Shown here: in pieces, positions 21,741 through 34,667 of the stretch
How positions within the stretch are numbered: position 1 is the stretch's first letter
How the letters are laid out: every line of letters begins with the position of its first letter
Origin: Corinectria fuckeliana
Lineage: Eukaryota > Ascomycota > Sordariomycetes > Hypocreales > Nectriaceae
Length of the DNA stretch: 64,000 bases
Direction of reading: 5' to 3'
Assembly (NCBI GenBank): GCA_019137255.1
Contig: WPDH01000066.1
Span: 124,001 to 188,000 of the forward strand
Notes under the pieces: model-generated
The model's input: the letters and a program-made list of their open reading frames with translations, nothing else
Databases searched by the model: none
What the model was told of the DNA's origin: nothing
Translations under genes and position numbers: made by a program

Positions 21741-24700
21741 GGTGACGGGCCCGCCGGGCGACGGAGGACGGACCGGCGACGGGCGGCGCGGACTACGGCG
21801 ATGCGAGTGACACAAGAGCGGGCTGGTGAGGAACTGGACGGTTGAAAGCGGGCGGACTGAACGGGAGTGAGGTTGGACGTTTGAGAAGTGGGTGGATGGC
21901 CAGGAACGAACAGAGACAGTCGGATGGGTCGGTGGCTCGGGAACTAGTTGGACTGTTGCGAGGCGGAAGAGAGGTGAGCGCCTGTCTGGGAGAAGGCAGG
22001 TAGGGGGAGCAGGAGTCGGAGAGACGGGGAGACGGGGAGACGGGGGCCGAGGCGAGGCAGCGACGGCGGGCGGAGCGGATTCGAATTGGATTGGGCGGGA
22101 ACGGGCGGGGGAGGGACCGACGGACGAGTGAGACCTGGTTGGAAAGACCGTGGTTTGAACCGGGGAGGATGGGACAGGATGAGATGGCGAGGAAGCAAGC
22201 AATCGGCGATTTCCAGACTCGCTGGAGTTGTTCAATGGTTCGTGTCGTGCCGTGTCGTGCGTGTCGGTGACCTTAATTATGCGGGGGGGGGGAATCCTAT
22301 CGTGGTCCGTGGATCTTGTTTAAACGCGTCCCCATGACCCAGTCCAGTGTGATACCGGCCCAAACAAAGTGCGGCGGCAGCGATGGTCAGGGGAGTGGCA
22401 GCGAAGCAGAAGAGCAGCAAGTCGCAGTCGCAGTTGTAGCCGGCTTCAAGGCCGGAGAGCGATGGGAGCAATGCTTGATAGTCCGTCCGGGAGGTAGGGG
22501 CTGATGTCTCAAGCGTGGCCGGGGTTTAGCTTGCGGCGATGAACGGGTCAATTGCCAAATGGCAGTCGAGGTAGCAGGCAGGCAGGCAATGGATTCACAG
22601 AGGTGAAGATTTGGGGCCGACGAGGAAAGGTTCCAGGCTCCCCAGTCACGTTTGTCACGAACCCGGAAAATTGGGCACGCTCACACAATCGGTAAGTAAT
22701 TAGTCGCAGTCGTAGCTCAATGTAACAGCAAGGGTAGAGTAGGAAGGGGGAAGGGAAAAAAAGAGGTAACGGGATCCCGGGGGTGGAGGGGGGATGGATG
22801 TCAAGGCCTCGAGACGAAACGACAACGAGGAGCAGGGCAAAGAGTTGATCAGTCACTGTGAGGCGGCTCGGGGTCGATTGAAACTAGGTAGGTAGGTTGG
22901 TAGGCACGGTAGGTAGTAGTTCAAGGAAATGAAGCCCAGATCCAGTCAAAGATCTGGGAGAGAGGATTGGGGAGTTGGAGAACGAGGAGGCTGGCTGTTG
23001 TTCGCGACTATCTCTCTGCTTGGCGGTCTGGTGTGGGTGGATAACGGCGATGCTGGACAGGGGAGTTGACGGTTGGCGATTGTCTACGGATTCGAGCAAT
23101 CGATTGACAGAGCGAATTGATTTGCTAGTTTGCGGGCGGGATAATAGCTAGTGGATAAAGTTGAAGTGCATGCCAGCATGGTGGGTGGCGGATGTGATGG
23201 GTAGGCCCAGAGGTGAAGGTGCGCCGGCGCCGTGAATTGATAAGCAGGAGCCCGTGAACCAGCCCGCCGGCGCGCTCACCACTCACTCACTCACCAACTA
23301 GACTACTGTACTTACTAGATGACTTAGTACTACTAGACTATCTACCTAAAGTACCTACCTAATCTGTGATATGACGATGGGCCCTCTTTACCTGTTTCGT
23401 TCCCATCCTCGCCCAGCCAGGAAGGCGTTGAAGAAATAAACAAATAAAGAGAGAAGGGATCATCCCCTTCTGACTAGGCTAGACTACCTACCTAGGTACC
23501 TGGGTAAGCCTGTGAGCTTCTTCCCCTCTGCTAGTGCCGCCATTGTTCATTGTTGTTGGTTCGACAAAACACAGCGTACGAAGTACAGTATTTCTCTCGA
23601 CGCCCCCATCTTTAAGACGAGACGGCCGGGTATAAGCCTCAATCCTCCTTGGAGCCCCCCTCCCCCTTGTCAGTTGTCTGCTCTTCCCTTCCAATCCCGT
23701 CTCTGGAATCCAGAGTCTTGACACTTTCCCCCCCACCCCGGTCGAAGCAAACAATCAAGGCCGGAAAAAGAAAAAAAAGAAGAAAAGCAAAAGCCTCCCC
23801 TCCTCCTCACTCGACCATCCGTGCAGCCATCGATCATCACGTCACCCGGTTGCGACGCCTCCTCCCCCCCCCAAAAAAAGGAATACTGCGGCGGAGGATC
23901 AGACGCAAAGCCCGCGCGGGCCCTGTACAGGATCGTACAGGTGCCGCGGGTGCGAGGTCAGCCTCGATCTCCCCTTTGCCTCGCGCCTTGACATCTGTCG
24001 CCTGTTCCTCGTCAGCCCAACAACAATGCCTCTTTTATCCGCCTCGCAATAGTATTATGCAGTAAGTGATTTACGTGGTAACAGGCATCTTTAGCCCCTC
24101 CCCCACTTCCCAACGTCAGAAACTGTTTCAACATCTGCTCCTCCGGCTGCACGCCTTACACATAGCTCCAGGGAAGCTATAGTTGCCCAAGCACAAAGTA
24201 CGAATACCGGCAAATTCTACGAAAAAAAAAACACACAGACAACGCAGCATTGCAGAGCGGGTCCCGGCGCATGCATGCGCATAAGCACGCGCCCCTTGGA
24301 GGTATGTACTGAAGGCACGAATGCTGGAGTTTGAACGATTCCCGAGCAGACATGCCGGCGCCGTATTCGTATGACAACGGGCAGCCGGGGACCATCAAGT
24401 CATCAAGTGACTGGTGCTCTGCCTCCAACCACACGGCGGAAGGCCAAATTCATCAGTGGCAGTCTTGACGGTGGATGTCTTATCTCCTCTCCCGCTCCTC
24501 TCCCACTCAACAACAACGAACCCTTTGCTCCCTGTATGCTCACGACAAATAGTACTCCTCTATCAGCACCCTTTCGCTCTCTTTCAGCTGACCTAAACAG
24601 CTTCAATTCAAGCACAGGCACAGATAAATAAGAAGAAAACGGGTTCTAAAACTTCGAGGTGTCCAGACGAGCCTCCGAGGCAGCCAGGATGTTGCCAACC

Positions 24701-26182
24701 CCACCTAACCCACAAACCCACACCCCTCAATGCTGCACCGCTGCATCACTGCATAGGCATTCAGGGCCCAGTCTCTAGTCCGCCAGTCCGCCAGTCCGTC
24801 TCATCAGGTTCGCAGTTCCCGGTCCCCAACATGCATCCCGTCCCCCCCCCCCCCAAAAGCAGTCACCAGCAAGCTCGAATTTGTGCATCCTAGCCCCAGC
24901 CCCAAGAGCCGGTTCGGCATCGTCCCTTTCAGGGATCAAGAGGGCCTTTGTCACACGAAGGCGCGCGCGCCTCTCTGCTTCCTCCATTGGTAGCCTTCCT
25001 TTTTCGGCTCCTCTTTTCGAGAGCCCGAATTTTTTTTCCCTTTCCTCTCTTTGCCCAGCCTGCGAGTTGCGTTTTCCTCACTTGTCCTTAGCCGGCCGTC
25101 CGGGGCCGGTCCCCGGGATTGGGACCCTTCTTGCATGCCATCCTCGGGGCCTCTCGGGCCGCCCGGAGACTCTCTTCTCTCATCGAGATGTACCGTATGT
25201 TTTGTTGGAGTATGTGCCATGGAACGCTGTGTAGCCCGGCATTGACTTTTTTTTTTTTTTTTGGCGCATAGTATTGTTGTGCATTGCGAATGTCTTGATC
25301 TCGGTTCTGATCCATCACCGATTTGCTAATTCGTCAATCGGTCCCGGGCCCGGTCGTCCAAGTCTCCACGCTTCCCCATCTCCGTTCTCCGCGTCTCCGC
25401 ATCTCATCCATACTTGTCCCAATATTGCTCCCCGCCCAGGTTATTCACAAATTGGCTTACATCTTACAAACTCGAATCAAGATGGCGCATACGTCTTGTG
25501 TAATAATAACCGATATCAATTGCTCCCAATTATGCTATGCTTCCCGTCTTGATCTCGCAACCAAGGTTGGTGTTCCTTACACCGCCAGTCTCGGTCCCGC
25601 GAGGTGGCCAGACTTCTTTCTTTCCCGATTGTTCGCCGTGATCTTCCTGTTCCTGCTCTTCTTCGTAATAACCTAAAAGTAACCAAAGCAAAAAACAGTC
25701 AAAAAAGACCCGTGGGTCGGACATGGTCGTCCAATTCACAACGCCCCTATTCTTCTCATTCCTGGTCTCCGCCTGTTCTTGCTGCCGCGGGTCCCGTCCA
25801 TGCCCAGTCCGGGTCATGTTTGCGCTTTTGCCTTCCCATCAAGTAGCCGTGAATCAACCATCGCTCTACCCGCGCTCGGCTCGTTTTGTTGGGGGGATCG
25901 AGTCGAAGGCCGGTCTCCTGTTTCCACCTGTCGTCCGAGAAACCGTTGTGTCTATTACAAAAATATTTTCCCAAACAAAGCCCCGTCTTTAGTGAAAAAC
26001 GCCTGTTCCCAATGCCTCGTCGCTGTCATTTTAAGGGGGTATTACCGACGTGAGCGGTTCTCTTTCCCGCCCCGTCCCAAAAAGAACTGTCGCGCAGAAT
26101 AAATCGAATTTGTCGACTCATGGCGTCCGCTTGAAACGCTCCAACGCCGAAAAAAAGAATGCGGTTCCCGGACTATTCCCTT
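21741..26182. other. Gene-free interval upstream of the transcription factor
   Basis: No supportable gene in 4.4 kb. The first several hundred bases are probably the long leader and promoter of the Zn2Cys6 factor. TAGG tracts lie at about 22885-22915, and CTACTAGAC or CCTACCTA tracts at 23300-23365. One TACGAAGTA copy is at 23577. Homopolymer runs (C12 near 24843, T18 near 25245) occur. Region 25230-26180 is relatively T-rich and probably includes the 3' untranslated region of the MFS gene. Confidence 0.55.
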
Positions 26183-28204
26183 TCAAACCCTGTTGCTGCT
26201 GGTGTTGTCTTCGTCGTCGTCGGCATCGTAGTCCATAAAGAGAGCCTCGTCTAGGAGCGGGTCCTCCTCGTCTGGCACCACCACGTCATGGTAGCCTCCA
26301 CCCTCGGTAATCTGAGAGCTCAGGTAGGCTCCCGCGATTGTGACAAGACCGCTGAACCACCAGGCCAGTCCGGAATAGCCGGTCTGCAAGCCCAACGAGT
26401 AGAGCAGTCCAGACAGCGTCGGTCCCAGAGCGCGGCACAGGCTCGCAGTCGACGCGGCGATGCCGTTGATCGTTCCCAGGACTTGCTTCGACGGGGCCGA
26501 GTTTGCCAGCAGGATCGCGTTGCTGGGGTACGCCATGGTCGAGAAGGTGCATTTCCAGATGACAAGCAGATAGATGGCGGGCATTCTCATGTTCTCGGGG
26601 AGCAATACCAAGTAAGGAGTGACGAGGTACAGCGCAAAGTACGAAAAGGCCAGCATTCGGAACAAGCGGAGGGATCCCAGTCGTCGAGTAACCGGCGGGA
26701 CAATGAGGTAGTTGGAGAGAAGCGAGTAGACGCCCTGGACTGACATGATGACACCGATCGTCTTAGTCTCCAGGCCAAATCCGTCAGTAAACCTAAAGGG
26801 GAGGTCCAGAACCGGGTGTTCGGGTTTCGAGGTGCTTAGGAAGACGGGGAACAGCTGGTCGAAAGTCATAGTGTGGCTGCGCGCACGCATTAGCCAGAGC
26901 GCCGGGATCCAATGGGGCCGGGGGCGTCACTTACAAAGCCAAGATGCCGTATGAGATGATGTTCATGATGACGGGCTTGGTGAAAATCTTCTGCTTCCGC
27001 TCCCGCTCGACCACGGCCACGTCTGGCTCGAGCGGCGCACTCTGAAGAGACCTGGTGTCAACCTGAGGAGATAGTCGCGGAGAGTTCTCCTGGCTCTGAT
27101 AGGCAGGGAGCACTTCGTCGTCGTCCGAGTTCCTCAACATGGCACGGGGCGATGGCGATGCGTTGCTCATGTATCCGATTCGCTGCTTGCCGTCCAAAAG
27201 CGCCTGCTTCTCCGGACCTCGTCCTCGTCCGTTGCACCTGGCGACTCCGCAGACCAGCCGCGCCAGGTAGTCGCCCAGCTCGCGTCCACGGTCTCGTTGC
27301 GACTTCTTGTCGGCGTGCGTTTCCTCGAGGAAGAGAAGCCCGACGATGACTCCGACGAAGACAGTGGCGGCGCTGAAGAGGTTAGGCAGGAGGTAGGGAT
27401 ATTTGTCCCAGATGGTTCCACGGGCGAAGATCTCGGGGTAGCTAATGCAGGGTCGCGCAAGAGCTCCTCCGATCATAGGGCCAATGATGGATCTATGTTT
27501 TGGTCAGCACCGACACAATGCGGGTCAGATCGCCTCAACTTACCCAATACACCACACCATAGGCATAATAGTATAAGCACGCGCTGGTCTTTGTCAGTGC
27601 CACGTTCCAAATTGGGATTCGGGTCAAAACCCACGTTGCTGCTCCTTGACCGTCACGAGTTCAGCTACCGTCGTTTGCAGGACTCCGATGTTTCTAGTTC
27701 CTCGTCAGTTGCAAGTCACGGAACCCTCTTCAGCCCAAGGCGTCATACCCATTGAGAAGACCCCCCAAAGCACGGGCGAAGAGTGCCACTGGCAAGTTGG
27801 GAGCGAAACCGAAAGCAAGAACGCTCAGAGCGGTTCCGATCAATCCAGTCAGAAGTACAGGTTTCCGTCCAATCTTGTCGCTCAGTCTCCCCCACAAGAC
27901 TCCGGTCGAGAACTCAGCCAGGGTGAAGGCGGAAGTGACCATGCCGGCGTAAACGGAGATTTTGCTGCTATCGTCGGTGATGTTGAAGTCTTCAATCATG
28001 TAGTAGATGTAGGGGAAAATGGACATGAAGGCAATCGGTTCGCATATCCTGCAGCAAGCTACGCCAGTCAGCCTATGAACTCGGGGCGTGTGGTTGGAAA
28101 GGTGCTCTCATACCAAGGACAAACATTTGCTTGGCCGGGAATGTGGGGGATTTTCGGCCAGCATCACTGCGGTTGGCCGCTTCGAGGCGACGACTCCTCC
28201 CCAT
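26183..28204 (-). CDS. MFS transporter, YCR023C/ZIF-like
   Basis: Major facilitator of 583 residues in six exons: 28204-28114, 28058-27749, 27693-27635, 27583-27544, 27492-26935 and 26876-26183. Introns are 51-58 nt and the frame is continuous. The first half has the MFS A-loop signature (LWGRLSDKIGRKPVLLTGL) and continues NLPVALFARALGGLLNGNIG. GPMIGGALARPC marks helix 5. A long charged central loop (about residues 245-345) separates the halves. The second half carries SVQGVYSLLSNYLIVPPV and ANSAPSKQVLGTINGIAAS. The C-terminus is acidic (about ten Asp in the last 40 residues). The arrangement fits the fungal YCR023C group related to plant zinc-induced facilitators. Substrate is unknown; a plasma-membrane or vacuolar location is inferred. 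The start at 28204 is the most likely of two in-frame options. Confidence 0.87.
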
Positions 28205-29102
28205 GTTTGCGACTTTGACTCGGGCCGGGTTCACAACTATGGTCGTCTGATACGGGCCTGTTTCACACGAGGCCGGTTGGTGGAACCGCTTTTGCTTTTG
28301 AAGATGTTGATCGAGGAGTAAGTAGCACGGGGAGTTTCCCGAGGTGTTCGATTCGGCGGTTTGCGGTGTCGTAGGAGAGTGTATGTATGCCGGTAAAGGT
28401 TGAAGCTGAGGGTTGGAAGTGTGTGTGTGTGTTGTTGGATAATGATAATGGTGCGCCGAAGAGAGGAGAAGGTAATGTGCCAATGAAGAAGAAAAATCAA
28501 GCCTGTGCTAACAATGAAGCAAGGAAGGAGTATTTGAGCACAGGTCTATGGTGGCGGAGGAGGACAAGACACTAATGAGAGTAGAAGGATCACGGAAGGG
28601 AAAGAGAAGATTCATGACGGGGAGTGGATACACTTATAAGAGAGCGGGAGGGCGTAGGAAGAGGGCGTAGCGACACCCCTCGGGATGGGGTACAGCTCCA
28701 TTAGCCATCTTGGAGCAAATTAGACCCAAGATTGGAACGGGCGGTGACATGAGGGACAAGAGGGCAAATCTCCTGTCCAACAAAAGGCAATGCGGCTCCA
28801 GCTCCAGCTCTCGGGGCATGACACTGGGCGCGCCGAGGCGGTGGGGCGCCTTTGAAGAGCGCCGGGACGCCAGTGCATACATACGAATACCGGGCTATCT
28901 ACCTACCGGCCTACCTAACCTCGCTTGCATACAGCCGGTAAGTAGGCAGGTAATGTAAGTATGTCTGTACGCATGTACAAGCCAGCCAGCCAGCAAGCAA
29001 GCAATACAGCGAGCAGGAGGGATCCCGGTTGACAGGGCAGACCGGCCTTGCGGTGGTCTGGGTCGTCTTCTTGGGTTCTGTCGATGGGATGGATGGATGG
29101 AT

Positions 29103-29150
29103 GCAATGGGAATGGGAATGGGAATGGGAATGGGGATGGGGATGGGGGCG
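29103..29150 (+). repeat. GGAATG microsatellite
   Basis: Four copies of GGAATG followed by GGGATG variants, preceded by GATG repeats. Confidence 0.9.
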
Positions 29151-29877
29151 TGTGTGGGAGCATGGGGCTCTGACTGACTTTCTCCAGGGCAAATCCCAAG
29201 TGCCAAGTACCTCGCAAGTACCTACCGCACCAAGGTTTAGTCTCTTTTGAGACTTGCATGGGGGCCTCGAGCAACAGAGAGAGAGAGGGAGAGAAGGTGA
29301 ACAGGGGAGGGGGTCTCTCAATTTTTTTATTTTCTTCCTTCTGGGGACGTGTGTCGAGCAAAAACGCCATGGACTGACGGCCAGGCTGGAGCTTAATTAT
29401 TGGGCGCGCCATCTGGAGCCCACACGAACGCCAAGGGTGCCTACCCCGGCATTTCCGTCGCGTGGCTTCACGAAACAAGGCGCCGTTCTTGTTGGCGACG
29501 TTGGACCCGGTGGGCGCAAGAACAGCAACCCCTCGTCAGCTGGGGGGGGGGGCCTTTTTTTCAACAATTTTTTTTTTTGATCTCTGCCTTTCGCCTTGCT
29601 TCGTGTTGTCCGCGGGGGAGGAGCTGTGGTCCCCGTAACATGGGATGCGATCGCCAAGCTGGACGACGAAAGGAGGGGGTGAAGTGTAAGTGCGGGTGTG
29701 AGTGAGTGTGAGTGAGACTGTGAGTTGTGAGTGTGGTCGTGAGTATGCACGCCCCAGCTCTGCCAGCAAGGCGTGGACCATCATGACAACCAAACTGGCA
29801 GACCGAGCACCATCCATACCATGTTCATACCACGTTGGTACCTGGCAATAACAGTGAGGCGGCCTGGGCCGCTTCTG

Positions 29878-29945
29878 GCTTCTGACCTTGGACCTCTGAC
29901 CTCTGACCTCTGACCTCTGACCTCCAAGCTCTGACCTCTAAGCCT
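29878..29945 (+). repeat. CTCTGAC heptamer array
   Basis: At least five exact CTCTGAC units in tandem plus diverged units (CTCCAAG, CTCTAAG, TTCTGAC) spaced in the same 7-bp register. Confidence 0.9.
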
Positions 29946-31959
29946 CCAAAACCCCATGAGCCTCATCGCTGCTGTCATTCCCGCTGGCTGACAGAGAGGC
30001 TTGCTTGTCGGCGAGGAGGCGGTGAATGTTGAATAACGGTTCCGGCGGCAGGCTGTGGTCACACGGAAACGGCCTCCCGGGGGTCACCTCAGCTCAGCAG
30101 CGTTGGACCAACGGGAGAAGGGAGGGACGGTTTCCCGGATGGAACCGCCCTCCCTTTTCGTCAGTGGGAGTTTTTCTCTTTGAGCCTTGAGTCATCCCAG
30201 CGACCAGCAGGCGGTAGGCGCTCAAGCAGAGAGATGGCAAGCCACAAGGTTGCGAGTTCTGGTCCAAAAACACATTCAGATGGAGAACAGAATCCGAATA
30301 CCACCACCAAGCAACCAAAGCCCCGCCAACTGCACAACAACCCGCCCAGGTGCCCAAGAGCCCAGGTTCCCGTGGCGCTGTGGCATCGCACCGTCCAGTT
30401 CGCCTTAGCGGTGCGACGTACGGTGACGTCGATCTGGGCAGTGTGCGCTTCTACTACCTAATATGTAGGCAAGTGGGCAGAGCAGAAGCCCTTTGCCTAG
30501 GAAGTTATCGATCCAAGACATCCGATAGGAGAGCGTTGTTTCCTCGCCCTCTTCGTCTCTTTTGTCTCTTTTGCTGGGGCGCAGCGGTTGGGTGCCGTGG
30601 TTCCGCGATGCAGGATGCTGTCGTCTAGGATCCTTGTGTAATGAGGCAACTAACTAGGTCGTAGGTAGGTTGTTTCGTGGCGTGGTCCTCGGTGTTGTCG
30701 TTGTTACTATTCATTGTTGTCGTTGTCTTAATCGTCCCGTCGTATTCTCTTCGCTCCCCGGCTTCGGCTTCTAATGCGAACCACTTGCGGAACGCCGCAT
30801 TCAAACAATGCCATGCTGCTGCTGCCAGGTTTCCTAGACACACGTCTATTTCCGGCCCTTGCAATTACGACGCGCGAGACCAGCAGACAACTCGAACGCA
30901 ACTCGGAGTCATTCGGGAAATTCACTGGTGATAGAATTGCCAACACCGCCGTAGCACCGCAGCCCCGTCGTATCGCTGGCATGTTTCACGATGCACGCTC
31001 GGGTTTCCCGTAGGCCATGTTCATTCACCTACACCACCTACCTACCTACCTACCTAATACCTGCCTGCCTCTCCTCACAGGCTCGCACAGAGAGGGACCG
31101 GCCGACTGAATGCAAGCAACGGGGCAGCGGGACCAACTTCCCCTGGGCTTGCTGCCGAGTACGTGATGCGATGCGGTGCGATGCGATGCACGCACGTCGA
31201 ATAGGATAGGCACGGGCTGGGTCTCGGGCCAGATGCAACCCTCGCACACATCCATCGGCCGAGAAGCACCTATCTGGGCCGAGAGTCCCATGTTGGGGAT
31301 AATTAGCAGCCAAGACTGACTGTCCCAAGGCGCGGATTGCCAGATTGAATTCCCATATCAAGGTGTTCCGATGAACTTCTTCCAGGTGCACTGCAATGGC
31401 TACATCCGCGGGAGCCCGGCGGGAAGGGGGGCCGCCGCTGACACCCATGCCCGCTTTGGAGGGTTCCTTGGAAGACTGACTCCATTCCCAACATTCCGGC
31501 AGGCAAAAAAGCTCATCTTGTGGAAGCCGAGTTGTCACATTGGATGGATGAACATCGGAGGGCCAAGACCAAGAGAGAAGAAAAAGGACGAGCAGCCTTA
31601 ACCACGCGTTGAAACCCACAGCTGTGACTGTTTCTCTCGTTACACGCACACAAGGTGCCTCCCCTCCCCCTCCCCCATAATAGAATCGGTGTAGGAGATT
31701 TGCAGCCGCCGCGGCCCTTGCCTCGCATTTCCGCCGCCAGGTGGTTGAGTGGCGGACCTGGAAAAAGATGGAGATCCCGCGAGGTGTCAGGCTCGGTGAG
31801 CAAGGGAGCCACATACCCGGGACTGACAAGACGGGCGGGCTTCATCGCGGGGCGGAGGTCCTTGAGGTGAGCCAGGGAAAGGGAAGCCAAAGGGAAGCGA
31901 GGAGATGACGCTGCCCAATGACGAGAGGATCCATCGAGGGGGTTCATCGACGGATGTGA

Positions 31960-31986
31960 GGGGGGGGGGGGGCGTGGGCAAGAGNN

Positions 31987-32027
<41 letters not shown>

Positions 32028-32039
32028 CGTGGGCAAGAG
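31960..32039. other. Assembly gap with duplicated flank
   Basis: A G13 run and CGTGGGCAAGAG are followed by NN (31985-31986), then a G41 run and the same CGTGGGCAAGAG again. This looks like two contig ends with an unmerged overlap at a homopolymer. Confidence 0.9.
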
Positions 32040-34627
32040 ATGGAGGCGAGAACAGGGGGAGGAGAGGGTTAAGGGAAACCCGTCGCCCTCGTCACCAGGA
32101 ACCCGAGACATTGTCACCGCCATGCTTGCCATGCCCCCTCCCCTGCCAACCTGTCCATGCGGGACCCTTTCGCCTGGCTCCCCTCCAGGCACGTGGAGCC
32201 GGTGGTGCCAGCCACCATCTGGCTGGCGCGCAGACCCGGAGCTGAGACTGGCGGTGATGGCGATGGCTGCTAAATGGATACTATGTATGTAGGTAGTTTC
32301 AGAAGCCAAGGCCCCCCCAAAAACCGGGAAATTAGGTCAAAGGTGGGCATCACGAATAGGCCGACGCCAGTCTCCAGGCCCTTCCCTGACTCAGTGCTAG
32401 CGACGAGCTCGACCTAGATAGTACAGCTAGGCAAACTTGAAGGCCCACCCGCACCCAACCCGCTGGGCCGTCAGCCCCCAAAACAACAAGAGTGCCGGAA
32501 GGGCTGCCGACTCCACCAAGATGCAAACTAAAAAGGCGCCGAGGCCAGGTTCCTAGAGGATTTTTTTAATTTTTTTCTGTGCTGCGTGTGCTGTGGTAAT
32601 TAGTTGGCGGTGCTGTGAAGCCGTGTAGGCCAGGTTCTAGGTTCCGAGAAGCGGTGATCAAACGCCAACTGCAACCCCCTTGCCGCGGGCGCTTCTCCAT
32701 ACGAACCGCCTCGGTACATGGCAATATAATAAATCACCGTCAATGCCGGTCCAGGGGGAAGATCCGAATGGACGGGCGTGCGTAGGAAATGACTACTACA
32801 TTGGCAGTACGTACTGAGTAGGTAGGTACGTAGTGTCTACTTACTTACATGACAGTACGAGGCGAGCGCAGCGTGTTCTCTTCCAGGCGGTATCACCCTT
32901 CCAGTGCATCCGAAGGCTCCATGCTCCACGCACACCGCGCAGGTAAACTTGCCGGTCTTGTTTGGCCCCTCTTTGTAATAGTAAATTGGCGGGCTGCTGC
33001 CATGGATACCTTGGGTAGATGCAGGTGGTGCTCAGTGTTCTTAATGAGTCGTAGCTTCGCGCACACCCTCGGCACCCGTTATAGATATACATGTACGCAT
33101 GTCGTGCAGCAGGCACTTTAAACCAGGCCTCGCGAATCCCGACGACGTGGACGCACTGAGGCGCTTGCCCGGGCGGCGCCAGATCTGCCTTACCGGCCTA
33201 ATGTGCAGCGTTTGCCTTCATCGGTGAAGCCCAAGACGTCAACGGTGCTGCATCATGCACCGGCTGTATTCGTACCGTAGATTCGCAGCCTGTCACCTGT
33301 CGCCTCAACGTCCACGGGCCCTTCCCCCCCTCCCCCTCCCTCCCAAAAGGGCCACAGGTCAGCGAGGCTTCACCGCTAGCCGGCCGACCGCGGCCGCGCC
33401 CCGGAGATCCAGGTGTCGCGTAAGCCGTGACGACCGCATCCTCGCAAACCCCATTGTCGTCATCGCAGACGACGGGCGCTTGGGTCCGTCCAATCGCCTG
33501 CCGCCGTCCTCACTTTCGAATCCCTGTCTTGGCTCCGGGTACCCTCTCCCTGGTTTCCGGCCCTAGCGAGAAGCTGTAGCGTGGGCCGGTGCCATTTAAG
33601 TCTTGTGCTACGTACGAGGAGGCTGCCCGTCTTGGGACCCGTCACATGGCGCCCCGCTCCAGGGGAAGAGCCGAGTGGGCAAGCCATGGACTCTTGAGGG
33701 ATGGGCCCAGGGGAAAAGGGGCCGCGGGCGAGCGTCCCGGTGGCCTGGGTTGATCTGATGCGTCGGGTCCCGTCAGTACGGGCTGTCCTGTGGATTGACG
33801 GATGGACTACCGGCACCTCCGCCTGTCAAAAAGAAAACAAGGGCAGGGAGGAAGCTCAGAAAAAAAGAAAGAAACCCGGGTACGTAGATATGGATATGGA
33901 TCCAAGTAGTGTGCATGACCAAACAAGGGAGAAAGAAAAGAAAAAGAAGGTGCTGGCGTTTCAGAATGCATGTACTTTACTTCGTACGCACCTAACGGAT
34001 GCTATCCGTACGAAGCATGGAGTATGGAGTATTCGGACAGTTCTGTATTCGTATGTACCAGCATACTTTGCATATCCGGTTATAAAGGGAGCATCGCCGC
34101 GTATCAGACAGCAGGTTTCCCTCAGGCCATCCGTCTAAGCCACCGGCGAGGCGACTGGCCGCATACTATGTATCTTTCTCTCCCGTCCGCATCCCCGAGA
34201 TCGTCTGCAGCGACAAAATGAGAGGAGGATCCATCATCATCTCGTGTTGATTGCGATGGCCCCGCAAGCGTCGGCGCAGACCGTCGTCGACTCGTCTCTC
34301 ATAGTGCGTAATTGTCCCAAGGGTCGACCCTGGGTTTTCCCTGGGTTCATGGGCCCAAGAGGCCTGGAGCGTCTCTCGGGCTGGGGATGGCGCCTGGCAC
34401 GGGCTGGTCATGGAGCTGACGAGCCCCGCGAGCGGGCGTCTTTCGCTCTGGAGAAGCGCTGTAATGAGTCGGAGGACCGGACAAGGGTGGTCAGCCTGAC
34501 CGCTGGTCGCCCCAATTTATCCTCGAATTCTCGAATTCTCGAAGGTTTCGAAAAAGGGGCAGGGGTGGCTGAGGTGGAGAAGCCCAAGAGGATGTTGGAG
34601 GGGGAGGGTGTTAGTCGCAGCCAGAAC

Positions 34628-34667
34628 GGGGGGGGGGGGGGGGTNNGGGGGGGGGGGGGGGGGGGGG
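34628..34667. other. Assembly gap in poly-G
   Basis: NN at 34645-34646 is flanked by G runs of 16 and 21. True length and sequence across the junction are unknown. Confidence 0.9.

Noticed and set aside
29103..29945. Repeat arrays considered as CRISPR-like
   Set aside because: Units are 6-7 bp in direct tandem without spacers, and the genome is eukaryotic.
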